Part shown: one piece after another, positions 11,461 through 23,830 of the stretch
Layout: each line of letters begins with the position of its first letter
How positions within the stretch are numbered: the stretch's first letter is position 1
Source of the DNA: Mycteria americana
Taxonomy: Eukaryota > Chordata > Aves > Ciconiiformes > Ciconiidae
Reading direction: 5' to 3'
NCBI RefSeq assembly: GCF_035582795.1
Contig: NC_134367.1
Span: forward strand, 50,251,562-50,315,561
Length of the DNA: 64,000 nt
Notes under the pieces: model-generated
Seen by the model: only the letters and a program-made list of their open reading frames with translations
Database searches by the model: none
What the model was told of the DNA's origin: nothing
Made by a program: the position numbers and the translations under genes

Positions 11461-14400
11461 TCCCTTGCTTGTTGTGATGAATATACAGTTAGAGATATTC
11501 CTAGTTTAAAGAAGTTTCCAATCTAAATAGAAAAGAAAGGCAAAAAAGAAGTTGAAAAGAAAGGAAATATTGGTATCTCCATTTTACTGAGGGAAAACTG
11601 TGGCAATAAAAAAATCAATAATGCTTTTTAGGTCACGCAGAAAGCCTGTGGCTGAACCAGGAGGAAATGCCAAGCCTCCCAGATTTCATTCAGTGTCTTA
11701 CTCCCAATTTCTTGCTGATTTTTGCAAGTGTCTGCAGTGTAATGATTTGCAGTGTGATAATAATGGCACTTGTCCACAAAGGAGCAGACTTCCTGCACTA
11801 CTATGGTTTTCAAGCTTACCATAAAAGTCGCTGATTACTTGGCGTACACTGCCTTACAAACTAATAATTATTTTAAGAAAAACAGTTTTATTGGATGCTT
11901 TTTCCGTGACCAATTCACATCTTATTGTGAAAGCCCATCAGATAGCCAGCCCTATAGGTTCTGACATCTGCATTTAACTGACGAATTCTTTGAAGAAATT
12001 TGGAGTAATCCAGTTTTCCTAGTTTAAGTCAGCTCCATTAAGATGAACTCTCATCCACATTCTAATAAGTTCACAGAATTCACCTCAGCCTGTGTTCAAA
12101 ATCTTTACTTTATTTGAAATAGGTGTCATTATTAACAACTGCTGATTGTTTCTGTGGTTAATGTTTGGCACTAAATGCAGTATCAGCTGACACTTGCAGT
12201 ATTTGTTCTCATGGAGAAGGAGTTGTGGGTACCCAGGCACGTGTCTCTGGGATTAGCTGGATGGTCATCACCAGCTATTGCTTACTTCTCAGTGTTTTAA
12301 CCTGCTCCAGGTGGGCCATTTTTCTCTGCATCCATTCATTTTAGGGAGATTTTGCATAAATATGTCATGGGGACGAGCGCAGGAAGAGTGCAGAACTTCT
12401 GAACCTCTCCATGTATTATGAATAAGGCCTAGGGAGATGCCAATATGGAGCTACAGAAAATCTGGGGGCACTCACCTACCTAGATCCCATGATTACACTG
12501 ATGCCTCTCCAACAGCTGGGACAGTCAAATGGGCACCAACAGCACGGCAGTACTCATCTTTCCTCCTCTAAAAGCTGAGGATTCAAGCCATAATTTGGTG
12601 GTTGCTGGTTGAACTCAGAGCCTCAACGTGTGCCGCTCTTGGGGCAGCCACCCTACCCACAACCCTGGGCCTCCAGGCACCCACTTCCAGCTCGCAGAGC
12701 TGCATGCTTGTCTCCTGATGGTGCATGACCAGAAGCAAACCAACCTTGCGTTCACACAGGCCAGCTGTCTGGCAGAATGACGTTACTGTGACAGAGTAAA
12801 TCCCTCTGGGGCTGCCAGCTTCACCTTGTACAGAGCCAAACTTTCCTCACCTGCAATGTGGCCTTGGCCTTCCATAGGACATAACCACCATGGGGCAAAT
12901 GTGGTTTTGGTGTAAGTTCGTTAGCTTGGGTGAGCTTGTAGCAGAGGTGCGTGTGGCACTGTGTGTGCACATCAAGCCATGTCTCATTCAGCTGAGCTTA
13001 AATTTCCCTCTTTCCCCTGGTGTGTCTGTTGCTCCTAAGAGTGGAGTGGGAGAACTAATCAGACTATATAAATATAGCCATGTAGCACAGCATAAATGCG
13101 CTTTAAACATATTTATGCCACCAAGGGGATTTCAGGATTAGTGTAATTGCTGTGCAGTTGCCTCAATAAATGTGATACGATGAATTCATATAATTGGCTT
13201 GGTGCGGCACCGAGGCACGGGGATGGGAAGCGAAAGCAAAGTGCAGAGGCTGCCCCCACTGATGGAGAATCTTCTCAGATACCTCAGAGAAGCCAACACT
13301 CACATCCATTCAAACCGAAAACTAGCAAATGAGTGCACCAACATTAAAACAAAACCCAAATGCACCAGGAGCCTCTTGATGAAGAGCGAGAGGTGCCAGA
13401 GTGAAGATGAGAGCTATGTCAAATTCTGATCTTGCAAACAGTGATGTAAATACGAAGTAACTCCAGTGAAATCTATGAAGTGGGTTTGAAAGGGGCCTAG
13501 AGGGCCATATTTACAGCACATAAATTTAGACACTGACTCAGATCCCTAGTTGATGAGGCTACAGGCTCCATCTAGAGTTAGGCGGTACCTCAGAGGGATT
13601 CAGAGGTACCCAAGGTAAACTTGTGCTCTAAACTGTTCTAGAAGAACCAGTCTGTCTCTCCATTAATGGTAAAGATAGTGTGGGGAGATAGACTGGTCAT
13701 GTTGGTGACTAAATTAGGTGTGCAAAATTAAGCAGAGTGAAAATGCCCTGAACTATCCAGATACAGAATCCTAGAAAGAAAAGCTGACCTCCTCAAAAAG
13801 CTGTGGCTAATGCAAAAAACATTGGGTATCACTGTTATATACCAGATCCCCCCAAGGCTCTAATCTGCTCCCAGGCCTTTACTATCATTAAGACAATCTT
13901 CTCTTTCAGTAGAAAATTTGCAGCCATCAGTCCAGTTTCTCTCCTTCCCATGTTCTTGATACCCTCACTGAAGCATTAGAACGTGCTTCAGTTAGGAAAA
14001 TACCTGCCATAGATGCCATGCCTAGAATGCTTGAGGCGTCCTACCTGGCTCCAAATGGATGTCTGCGCTAAATGCTGTACTGTTTGGCACTCTCTGGTTG
14101 TACTGGGATTACAAAGGTGCACCTGCAAGGGCAGTCTTTTTTTAATTCTCCAGCTCATATTATCTTCCTGACTTGTACTCTCACATGCAAAGCCAAAGAT
14201 GAGTGCCTGTAAAGGAGCATGGTCAACTGAGTGGAGCAGGACGCTAGTCCTATGACTGAGCACACACCTCCATACCACCTAGACATGCCATCCGTTCAAC
14301 TTGACATACCAGCTATAAGCACCTCTAGCCTCTTCAAGGCAAAGTTAAACAGTTAAAGTGAAGGTGGCTCACCTAAACAGCTGGCCTCCCCTTAAATGCC

Positions 14401-14779
14401 TGAGTCAGGGGATGGCAACCAGCACTGGAGCAATGGCGGCTTCTTCTCTCAGCTCTCAACTTCAACTACTGCATAGGAGAGGACCATTTAGGAAACTTGT
14501 TCCCTGTAAACACTTAGGGCTTAGTTACCAGCTCCTTGCTGAGACAGAAACCTGACTGAAGCCATGTAGGTGGGCTTAATATGCACTGTCATGCTCAATT
14601 TGTCATGTCAGAAGGTGTGCCAGCACTCCTCCGGGTCAAGAGCACAGTCGCTTCACCCTCTGGACATGCACCCACGGTGCTGGGTCAGGGCAGGGACAGG
14701 CTCCCGGGCAGTGCTGGGCACCTACCGAGTGCCTGCACCGTACCAGGTTCAAGACAGTGCCATCATGGCCGTTGGTTCT
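11461..14779. other. Unique DNA with possible conserved block and repeat remnant
   Basis: No gene supported. The 13040-13195 block (a TATATAAATATAG word, GCATAAATGCGC, and TTAGTGTAATTGC) looks like constrained non-coding sequence. At 13441-13480 a GATGTAAAT...AGTAACTCCA phrase resembles a widespread old amniote repeat (see also 42105-42165 and 56535-56610). Confidence 0.45.
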
Positions 14780-16500
14780 GCAAGTGTTTCCACTGACTGG
14801 AGAACAGCTAGAAGAAGCCTTTGTAGATTGCTGTACTATTGTCAGCCACACACTGGGCTTTTTTCATCAGAGAAAAAGAGATGGGAATTCCCAAGGATCT
14901 TAGCTCTGGACACATTTCCAGACCAACTGGCCATAATGTTAGCATATCCACTACAGCAGCAAACAGGCCTCCGAATGCAAAGAAGAGATCTCCCTTGGTA
15001 TGCTTTTATCCTGATGGCCTCACAGGCGACCTACTCGAGATGACCTGGTTAGCAGAAGGCAGGATGGTGCTGGCTTCATGATTTTGAAGAGATAAGAGAG
15101 TTTTTCTATTACTGTACTGCCTCCTCTGCGTTGCCTTTGCAGCTCGGTGCTGTGCTTCCTGCAGATTTCCTGGAAGGTGGCCTGTGTCATCCTGACCTTC
15201 TGCAGTGACAGTTCATCATCTTGCATCTGGAACACAATCTTTTGCCACCGACTGAGGTTTCTTTCCTCAGCCCAGCCTGCACCTTTGTCAAGTTCAGCGA
15301 GTTGTGTTTTTCAAGCTCAGGAAAAGTCCCTTTTTGAAGCAGCTTCTCAAACTAGTTGTCTTCCTCAGCCTTGTTTACGTCCTCATTCTCTGCAGCTTCT
15401 GCAGCTTTTCTCTGCAGCTGGGGGCAAAGCTGGGGTGACAGCAGCTGCTGGAAACCCACAGCCATAACTGCTTGGGTGATGCTGGGGCAAAACTGTTGCT
15501 GTCTGAAGGCAACACCTCAGCACCTCAAGCTCCTCAGCAGCCCCTCTGGAGCCCTGGGGACGAGCCTCACAGTGCAAAAACCTGTCGGCTCATGACGGCC
15601 TCGGGTGTTTGAGTCAGCTACTCCAAAGGAACTTGATCGTGGCACAGGGAAAGAATATCATGTGATTTTGACCTCAGCCTGTGAAAGCTAGTGATTTAGA
15701 GTTAAATTCTTCTTGGCATCCCCCTGTGCACAGCAGAAGCTGTCTCAGGGTGCACAGGGTCTGGCGCAGGGGCATAGAGACCCCCACAGCTCTGAGTACA
15801 CAGCTCTGGGGAAAATCCCCCCACATGGAAGTAAATACTGAAGTAGAAGTTGGCTGTCTGCTTAAACAAGGCTGCAGCAGTGGGGCTGAACAGTCTCCCA
15901 GCTCCTTCACACTCAGCCCCTGACTCTTCAGCTGTATCTTCTTGGCCTGTGACTTTTGTAACTGAGACCTGCACCCACCCTCCCATCCAAGGATCAGACA
16001 GATCTGAGCTGCTTAACTTGCAAGGCTCAGTGAGACTGAGTGCAGGCAGGGCAGGGCAGCCATAGCTTAGAACAAAAGGATTACAGAGAAAACATCATAA
16101 GAAATACTGAATTTTCTCCAGCAAATCATCCGTCTTCTTCAGGATGACACAGGTCTTCTCCAAGGCCTACTTCTCCTTAGGCTGAAGTCTCAAACACATC
16201 AATTTTTGGGAAAGACGTTTCTTTTTGTTCTCCTTTGGGCCAGGCATTGGTTCCTGAATCTTTTAATATTCTGCATTTCCTGTGCATCACCTGTATTGCA
16301 GATGAAGTATAGGACAATATGAAGTCAAAAGCTGATTTAATTCTCTCCTCTTAGTTTAAAAGCCTTAGGCTTCCTCCAGCTTTACACCCCTTGATACTCC
16401 AATACATACAACACCCTGGAGTCATACTTCTCATCAGTGCGATGACTACAAACATGGCAAAACAAATTCTGTTCTCAAGCAGTAACTCCTGATAGCTGAT
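14780..16500 (-). pseudogene. Possible decayed retrocopy, parent unknown
   Basis: Read on the minus strand, several patches look like protein but are broken by stops and frameshifts. At 16095-16290 one frame carries MPGPKENKKKRLSQ and then a Lys/Leu-rich helical stretch with a stop inside. At about 15110-15240 another frame reads FQMQDDELSLQKVRMTQA and continues as charged helix. At 14820-14990 a third reads GDLFFAFGGLFAAVVD. They lie in the same orientation without obvious introns, which fits an old processed pseudogene or several unrelated open patches. I do not recognise the parent gene, and a plus-strand frame of 157 codons (14570-15043) overlaps one end. A translated search of this interval against bird proteomes would decide it. 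Confidence 0.22.
15980..16040 (-). repeat. 5S-rRNA-like fragment
   Basis: On the minus strand, GTTAAGCAG is followed 18 bases later by CTTGGATGGGAG. In vertebrate 5S rRNA, GCTAAGCAG and CTTGGATGGGAG (the box A and box C part of the internal promoter) stand 18 bases apart too, give or take one. About 20 bases upstream also align partly. The 5S 5' third and 3' end are not recognisable, so this is a pseudogene piece or the 5S-derived head of an old SINE such as AmnSINE1, not a functional 5S gene. Confidence 0.35.
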
Positions 16501-19147
16501 GGTGGACTTGCAGTGGTGTAATCAGGCATAGAATTTGCTCCAATGTGTTTTTAATACAACTAGAGAGACTCAGGCTATTTATTATGGGAGTCATGTAAAC
16601 AAGTCATTCAAACAAAATCCTCCTAATTTTACAGCAGTCTAGACATGTAGCATATTGCGAAGCCACGTCTAAGGACAGTGTCATTAAAGTTTTTATCCTT
16701 ATTTCCGGTTCAGAGGAGAACTGAGGATAAATGTGGCAGTCTGGCACCTAACATATTATCCCACAGTACCTAAAAGGAGTGTCAGAGTCATCTGAAAAGC
16801 CCTTTGATTATTACATGATAAGAAAGGTTTATTTCATGTTTGCTGTGCTGGGATAATATTGGCTTTACTGTGTTTTGCCAAGTTTGCACACTTTCTGTGG
16901 GAACCCTCCTCATTCCAATGCAATGGGATGATAGGAAGCATTTTATTAGAGCTTACTGGAAAAATGTGCCATAAGTGCCAAGGAGCCAGGACTGTTGTCC
17001 AGCTGGCTGAAGACAGACAATGCGTAAGTTACAAAAAGTCGCAGAATTGCTGGGCTGCATGGAAATTCCCATCTCAGCTGGTGCCTGGTCTCCCAGACTC
17101 ATACACCTCCCGTGAAACACATGCAAACCTTCTTCGCCATCCCTAAACAATATCTAGGAAATATACCGTAAGGGTTGCCTTAAGGTCAGCAGGATTTTGA
17201 AGAGATGGGGGTGTGCAGAGCTGATCCCTCTCCTGGAAACCCCCCATCCTCCTGGGGACACGATGGCAGCATGACGCTCCTGCACACCTTCGGGGCGGAC
17301 AGCACGTTGCCTCCTGCGTGGCTCTGCGAGTTGGCAGAGATAGGACAATCTTGTCCCCTCTTCAGGCTTCGCATGTGCCTCCCCTCTTTTATTTTTGGTG
17401 TGACTGAGGCTTGTCTTGCAACGTAAAGCTTAGCCCAGAGCTCTCTCAGCAGAGTCAATGACATCTGGAAGTAGAAAATGCCTCCCAAATGTTTATGAGA
17501 TATGTCAGCAATTTCCAGATTATTATTTTTCCCTAGCGTCTAACCTGAAACTTCCTTACTGCATTTTTAACTCATTGCTTTTTGTTTACTCATGAAGACA
17601 TTTCAGTAATTAAAGTTTATGAGTAATATTCTAAATGAGGGAATAAAATTAATTTCAAGAGACAGCAGACCAAAAAGAGGAGTCCTGAGGAGAGATTTGG
17701 AAGAGGAGACTGGGTCTGATGTGTCCTTTTCTGGCATAGGAAATGCCACAGGGGGAAGGAAGCCAGAAATTGTTTGTGGGAGGAGGCGACGGAAACTGCA
17801 GCCGCTAGTGGATGAGTGGCAGGAGTGAGAAACATAACATTAACAGGAGTTGCACGCCATGTCTGGGTGAGATGCATTATTGGGCAAAGCACTGATGGAA
17901 AGATAAACTGAGATTGAGGGGGATATGGCTTCTCAAGCTACTGGGAAGAGGTTTTGGTTGATTGCCAGAACATAAATATTTTAAATGAAGTTCAGGCTCC
18001 GCTGAAGTCTGTGAGAGTTTCACCATCAACTTCAGCAGGGCTAAAATTTCACTCTGTGTTTTATTAATTGTTTTGGTGGGGGGGTAGCTTCAGAAAGTGT
18101 CAAAATACAGATAGGCTGGTATTAAAGCTCTGGATCCAGATTCAGATCTACATGCCTACTTTACCTGACTCAGAGAACTGAGGCAAGTTGCAGAGTGGTA
18201 ATGGATTGAACAATGGCACAGTCAGATCTGATGTTAAAAGCCTTCAGCTAGAAGTAGTCCAGTCGTGGAGCTCTGGTCTAGCCTGAGACTGAGATATGAG
18301 ACACAGATCATCACTCTAAGTGTGGATCAGATTTTATTAAAAATAGAGGAGGTAAAAAAAATTCTGAAGAAAAGTAGCAAGAAAAATTAGCGGTTGTTTT
18401 TCCCTTGTCTTTCTTTTTGTATCTGGTCACTCCCAATTTCATATCAATACACTGTAATGGTACAATATCAGCTACCACGTGTCTTTCAGTGTAAACTGTA
18501 AACTTTCATATTTTATGTTCTCCTATGTATTGTCACTTTAGTACTAATGATAAATATAAGTCATGATTCAGCAACATCCCTAAGTGCTGCTGCTTCTGTA
18601 AGTCTATGAGATACAGTTGTGTAAATGATAAATGTTTCAGGCCATGACTGAGCTGGAAAAAATGAGGGATGGGAGTTTGGGAGAGGGGAAGGAAAATGGA
18701 AAACATACAATATTTCAGTTTTCTTTGATCTGAAATGTTTTATCTGAAATAAAGCATTTAGTGTTGGCCTTATTTAGCTCTTTCCAAAAAAACATGAGGT
18801 TAATACTGAAACGTAAGAACTGTTTCAAAATGAAACATTGACCTTTCTGTACAATTGTCCTCTCCATTTTGTTTCTGAATGTAGTTGCAGTTTTTCAACA
18901 AACTGTAAAGTAGTCTAGCTGTCATGTAAATGACCTTACGCTACTCATATGATCAGAAGTTAGGCAACATGAATGTGTTTTGCAACATTAAGGTGAAATA
19001 AGAGCAAAAGAAAGTCTGCATTGAGAGAGGAAGATACACTTTGGGAATACAGATCAATGTGTGCAAAGAATGCATTCTAGCATGTAAACTGTCTGCAAAA
19101 GTTTAGCTAGCGTACAAACAGTCTTACAATGTGTTTGCATTTTGCAG
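16501..19147. other. Unique DNA, old repeat phrase at 17.99 kb
   Basis: No gene supported. At 17999-18038, GCTGAAGTCTGTGAGAG...ATCAACTTCAGC is an imperfect inverted phrase like the 'GAAGTCAATGGGAG / TTGACTTCAG' sequence scattered in amniote genomes. The 18700-18900 stretch has TTTCAAAATGAAAC-type words of the same AT-rich repeat style as 5860-6148. Confidence 0.45.
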
Positions 19148-19296
19148 GCCAACAAACACTCATCATTAAATCAGTGAGGCCAGTCAAGATGTCTGTAACA
19201 CAGCAAGAGGCACAGCAAAAGCAGCAGCAACAGCAGCAACAAACTCCCCTCTCGCTGCCTGCAAACATCCCAAACTTTTACAGCGTTCATTCCTAG
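19148..19296 (+). other. Candidate terminal exon with a 35-aa polyQ ORF
   Basis: A TTTGCATTTTGCAG acceptor-like sequence ends at 19147. The next 41 bases lead to an ATG at 19189 that opens 35 codons to TAG at 19294-19296. The peptide is dominated by glutamine (a run of seven Q near residues 12-18, preceded by QQ and KQ), then TPLSLPANIPNF. The polyQ comes from a mixed CAG/CAA tract, the form usually seen in coding polyQ. The context before ATG (GTCAAG) has A at -2 but lacks the Kozak purine at -3 (C). No parent gene is recognised, the pyrimidine tract is weak, and the Q run could be a plain trinucleotide repeat. Confidence 0.2.
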
Positions 19297-20087
19297 CAGG
19301 CTGTTGGGAAGCGTGCTATCTTCGGAACTTAATATCTTTAGCCTAGCAGAGAGAAATCATCTTCTCAAAAGCTGGTACTTTGATCATCCTCAGAAATAAA
19401 GATCAGAGGATGACTAAGGATCTTGGGAATTGAGTTCTTGCTCTCTTTCTTGCTCATGCAGGCACGCAAAAACGCACACAAAGGCACATTTTCATATATT
19501 TGTTATTGACGCAGACACACTTCAATGAGAGATCCTTGCAGCGCACGTACTTAACTGACACATTACACAAATGTTTGCTGTGTACAGAATAATCAAGGAA
19601 ACAGACTCATGTTTATTATTACTGAATCAGCAGCAGTCTAATGGATTAAAAACATCCTCTTTTTTTTTTTTCCTCTCTCCTGTTGTGAAAGTGCCAGTGT
19701 TGTAAACTCTCCCTGCAAAGAGAAGTGGGTGGAGATGAAGCGACTCATGACCTCCATGATCCGTGCGCTCCCAATCTCTCAGGTTAGGTCTTCTGGCCAC
19801 AACCCAAAATCCCAGAACATCAGCTACAGATACTTGGAGCCAATTGGGTTGGGAAAGAAGACCGTAAATGTCTGTTTCCGGTTCACAGGCCCCTTAGCGT
19901 CACCACATATTTTGGAAGTCTGTCTGGCTTCCTGACTTTGAGAGTCTCTTGATTTAGACTTCAGAGAGCAGCAGTGAAAGGGGGGAAAACAAGGCTTACC
20001 TAAAACCTCGTGAATAGTCGGAACATTTTCTTTTCTATGACTTTTAACCCTTTTAAAGCCTTAATTTATTAGATTGGGGGGGGATAT

Positions 20088-20111
20088 TTATAGTAACTCC
20101 TGTTACTATAA
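20088..20111. repeat. Perfect 10-bp hairpin
   Basis: TTATAGTAAC (20088-20097) and its exact reverse complement GTTACTATAA (20102-20111) are separated by the four bases TCCT. A perfect 10-bp stem with a tetraloop is visible directly. No T-run follows, and bacterial-type terminators do not apply in this genome. Confidence 0.7.
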
Positions 20112-20276
20112 CGAGTTGTGGTTCTTTACACGTATACTATTCAGATTGGAAGAGATGCCTTAAATTGGGTCTGAACTCTTCCTTATCCATCCAGGTTTCC
20201 ACTCATTTCACTGGTATCAGGGCTGGACCTTGAGGCCACTGTAACCCCAAACAAGAAGGTTCGGTCTACACTGAAA

Positions 20277-20336
20277 CAGTATTTTCTTAAGTCTGAAAAT
20301 ACTGCCAGTCCTATTTAAACACAGACTTAAGTCTGT
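20277..20336. repeat. Two adjacent dyads sharing TTAAGTCTG
   Basis: CAGTATTTTC (20277-20286) pairs with GAAAATACTG (20295-20304) across an 8-base loop, and 16 bases further on ACAGACTTAAGTCTGT (20321-20336) is a perfect 16-bp palindrome. TTAAGTCTG occurs in both. The pattern could be the centre of a decayed DNA transposon or a symmetric protein-binding site. Confidence 0.65.
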
Positions 20337-23300
20337 CCTAGTGAAGCTTTTATACATCTAAATTAACTCAATAAATTCACTCAATCTGATTCAGTCTGTC
20401 TGAGCATCTGCCTTTAATGTGGGAAGAATGGGATTTAGCAGCGCTTTGCATATCATTATAAAACTATTTTTAATCTCGCTGTGATAAGCCGCACAGCACA
20501 GAGGCTTGGCTACCACTCAGAGTGGGGAAGTGGTGTGTAATTATGAGGGACTGTACCTGTCCCGGCCCATTAAAATAGCTCAGCTTGGGGAGCAGCTTGT
20601 AAAAGGAGCTCTAATACATGAGAGCAAGAACTGGGTTACTATAATGATCTGAAGAGGGAAAGAGAAGATGTGAGAGTATGCAGAGAGCTGGCATTACCCA
20701 TGCTGGAAGCGGTTGTTAGAAAAAAAGGAGAAAAAGATGAAAGCAAGGGGACCAGGCAAAAGCACATCGGGCCCTTGTACCTGTCTAATGGGCGTTCCTG
20801 GCACGGGCATTCCTGTCACTCTTTGCCAAGTTCTGTGTTGGTGGAGAGGGCTGGGGTTTGGGATTTTGGATCCAGTTGGGTGCATGTGATGGGGCTGTAA
20901 CTTCTGAAACCTCAGCTAGATGCTCAATATTGGTCTTTCTGCTATTGTCATAATCGGAGTACAGACTGTTCCTTCCCGGGCAAGGACAGCATTCCTCGCG
21001 GGCTCCTCATCACCCTGGCACTATTACGCCACCTCAGCAAGAAATTCCTACCCACGTTTCCATAAGTTTTCTCATTCTTGCAAAAGTGACTCTAGAAGGG
21101 TCACATTTCCATGACCGGGCCTACTGATACATTCAACTTTCTCTTAGTCAGAGGGCTGAACTACATACACTTGGCAGCGTGCCTGGGCAAGCACACAAAG
21201 CACAGCCTTCCCTTTTCATCCCAGGCGTTTATCAAAGGGCGCAGATGTTGCTCTTGTCTCTCCTCGGGCCTGTGTTCCTCCTATGCTAACCACCTCTTCC
21301 AAGCCCATGGCGGCTCTGCCTGTTGGTGCGGCAGACAGTGTTGGAAGGACAAGGAAACCTGCCAACGGGAAAGCCAGTGAAACACAGCCTAAAACAAATA
21401 GACTACTGCCTGTGTCGCTGAAGAAAAGGCTCTGTAATTTTTAAGGGCTGGTCTTTTTCAGTTGTCTTGCAATGGTCTTTCAGTGATGGCCCCTGCTCGG
21501 ACGCTGGGCCTTGCACTTCTTCACCCCGTGAAAGGCAAGGGTTCACATGGCAAAACTGACCATAGCAAACAAGATTTCCACAGAAGCGCGAGGTGGAAAT
21601 GTCTTGTCACACTCTTTCTTGTGTAATCTCGGGTCCACCTGCTGCAGAGATATGTCTGCTCTTTGTTCATCAAAGCGTGATGCCGCCAGATGGAAAGGGC
21701 AGAGGATGTTATGTCTGGGGAGGTGTGAGGCACTGAAACACTCCTCCAGACAAACTCTGTCACCACAGGTGTGTTCAGGCCAAGCCATTGCTTGGCACTG
21801 GCTGTTCCCCAGAGGCAGAACCTGTTGTGCATGTTCATAAGGTTTAGCTTTTCTGCAGCGTATGTCCAACAGTCATAGGAGGAGGGAAACACTTGGATGG
21901 GCCAGGTGGCATCACCTTCAGCACTTCCACCCAAAATCCTTAGAGAAAGGCAAGGCAAGTGATGGGACATGTTCCTGTTGCCACAGGCAGTTCATGCCCC
22001 AAAGCTGCTTGTGAAACCTTTTGCTACTCCAACAACTGGGATACTAATCTCTGAAAATGGAGCTGTTCTAACTTTTGCAACTCCACATCATCAAAGGTAG
22101 GTTCTAGCAAGTGAGAAATTTTCCATTAAATATTTTTGCCAACTAAAAGTTTCAAGCTCTTGTGTGTGAAGAATATTTGCTTGCCATAGAAAACCATTCC
22201 TTGTCCCCAGAAAGCTAAATCCCTGGCCTTGTGGCTATGCACAGAGACCATGCTCATTCTTTCTGGTTACTTGTCCCTCTGTTCTACCGAATAGGCTTAA
22301 CTGTGACGCTGAAAATACTGACAGCAGTGAAATATCTTGTAGCCCACTGTATCAAGGTTTTGAATGCCTTACTATTCTTATTTATATTAGTGTGAGTCTG
22401 TATTCATTAGTAGAGGTAAGATCCAAAGAGAGGTTTAGGGGCCTCACTCCAGTTCAGGTGCCTTGCTGTCCATTGAAGTCATCTAACAAGGGCCCCAGAG
22501 CCGAAACAACTTGTGGATCTGGGCCTCCCTCCAGATTTACAATGGGGATAACAGAAATTGCCTTTTGTAGCTCTGTCATTTATTTTAGAGGCCTGTGTTG
22601 CATGTTTGCTCCTTGGCAGGATGAGACCTATGAAGTGAATAAATATACTTCAACCACAAATGAGCAAGCAAATGGAAGGAAGCGCTGTTTAAAAAAATAC
22701 TTTCAGTGACTTATTCAAGTTACAAGAATGGCAAGAGGCATTTTCTAGGAAGGAAGAGAGTTTCTAAATTGTTTTATGCAAGATGGTCTATTTTATGACT
22801 TCATTCTGAAAAAAAAGTTAGAGGTAACTACTGTGAACAGAATAGCTCTGGCAGAACATGAGCACGCCAGAGCTTGGTTTCTTTCAGAAAAAACATGTCA
22901 TATCACCATGATCATCATCTGTTGCAACATCACAAAATATGATACTGAGATTATAGTGCTGTTCTCTGTGAGTCCACTTAGCCTCTTTTTTTTTCCCCAG
23001 TCTGACCTCATTCTAGTGAGGGACAGCCAGCTACTTCTCCCCACTGTTGTGGCCACAACTAGCTTCATGTATGACTTATTTGTTTCCTCATTAGTCTTAC
23101 ACATGTTGGACATTTCTCTAGTTGGTGATATAATATGTCTGATGCCAGAAGAGGAGCTGAATAAAGACCTCTTACTGTGAACTAACGAGTCACTTACTTA
23201 CAGTCATTAGTCACTGAGTACCTTCTTCTGGATTAAATAACACAGAATATTACCTAATCAAATTATCTGTATTATCCCAGTGCAACAGCAAAAGATGGGC

Positions 23301-23830
23301 CTGACTTCGAACTTTGGATTCCAAGTCCAGTTTTGGATTTACATACTAATCAGGCTTCCAACTTACCTCTACTAATGAGGACAACTTAATGGACTCTAGA
23401 TTTTGAACCCCACATTAAAGAATACTAATCATCCAAACCCTTAGTTCTTGCTATTTTATAATGACCATATCTGCGTTCAGATTCAGGGTTCTGTCCCATC
23501 TCTCTAAATCACCTAATGTATGCATTTCCTTTATAAACATTAGCTTTTACTGAACAAAAAACCACTACTGAAGAGCTGGGTTTGACTATTATCACACATA
23601 ATAACTAAACCTCTTTATCATACTCACTGCTCTATACTTGGGTTAAACTAACTAGGAAACTTCTCTTGCTTTAAAGTCTCATCTAGAGATGAGCCAGCTT
23701 ATTACCAGTAATAACTGTGCATAAAGGAATGAGCCATGCCATGAGGGATAGTCCCTGACAATTCTGGCCTCAGTGGTAAAGTAGGTAGGTAGGTAGATTT
23801 GACTGAGAGTGTCTTTTCTATCCATTGCAG

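Larger units (their letters stand above)
19297..23830. other. Unique DNA with dyad cluster, no gene supported
   Basis: No convincing gene. A dyad cluster lies at 20088-20336 and is listed separately. The 20440-20620 block (TTATAAAACTATTTTTAATCTCGC, GTGTAATTATGAGGG and the purine-rich sequence after it) looks like candidate conserved non-coding sequence. A (GTAG)4 microsatellite stands at 23780-23797. Confidence 0.45.

Noticed and set aside
11103..11477. Apparent hydrophobic membrane protein
   Set aside because: Translation of a pyrimidine-rich tract; Leu/Phe/Ser/Cys content is forced by composition.
14570..15043. 157-codon + strand frame, the longest outside repeats in that strand
   Set aside because: No domain, no start context or splice support; overlaps minus-strand coding-like debris and is within the length expected by chance.
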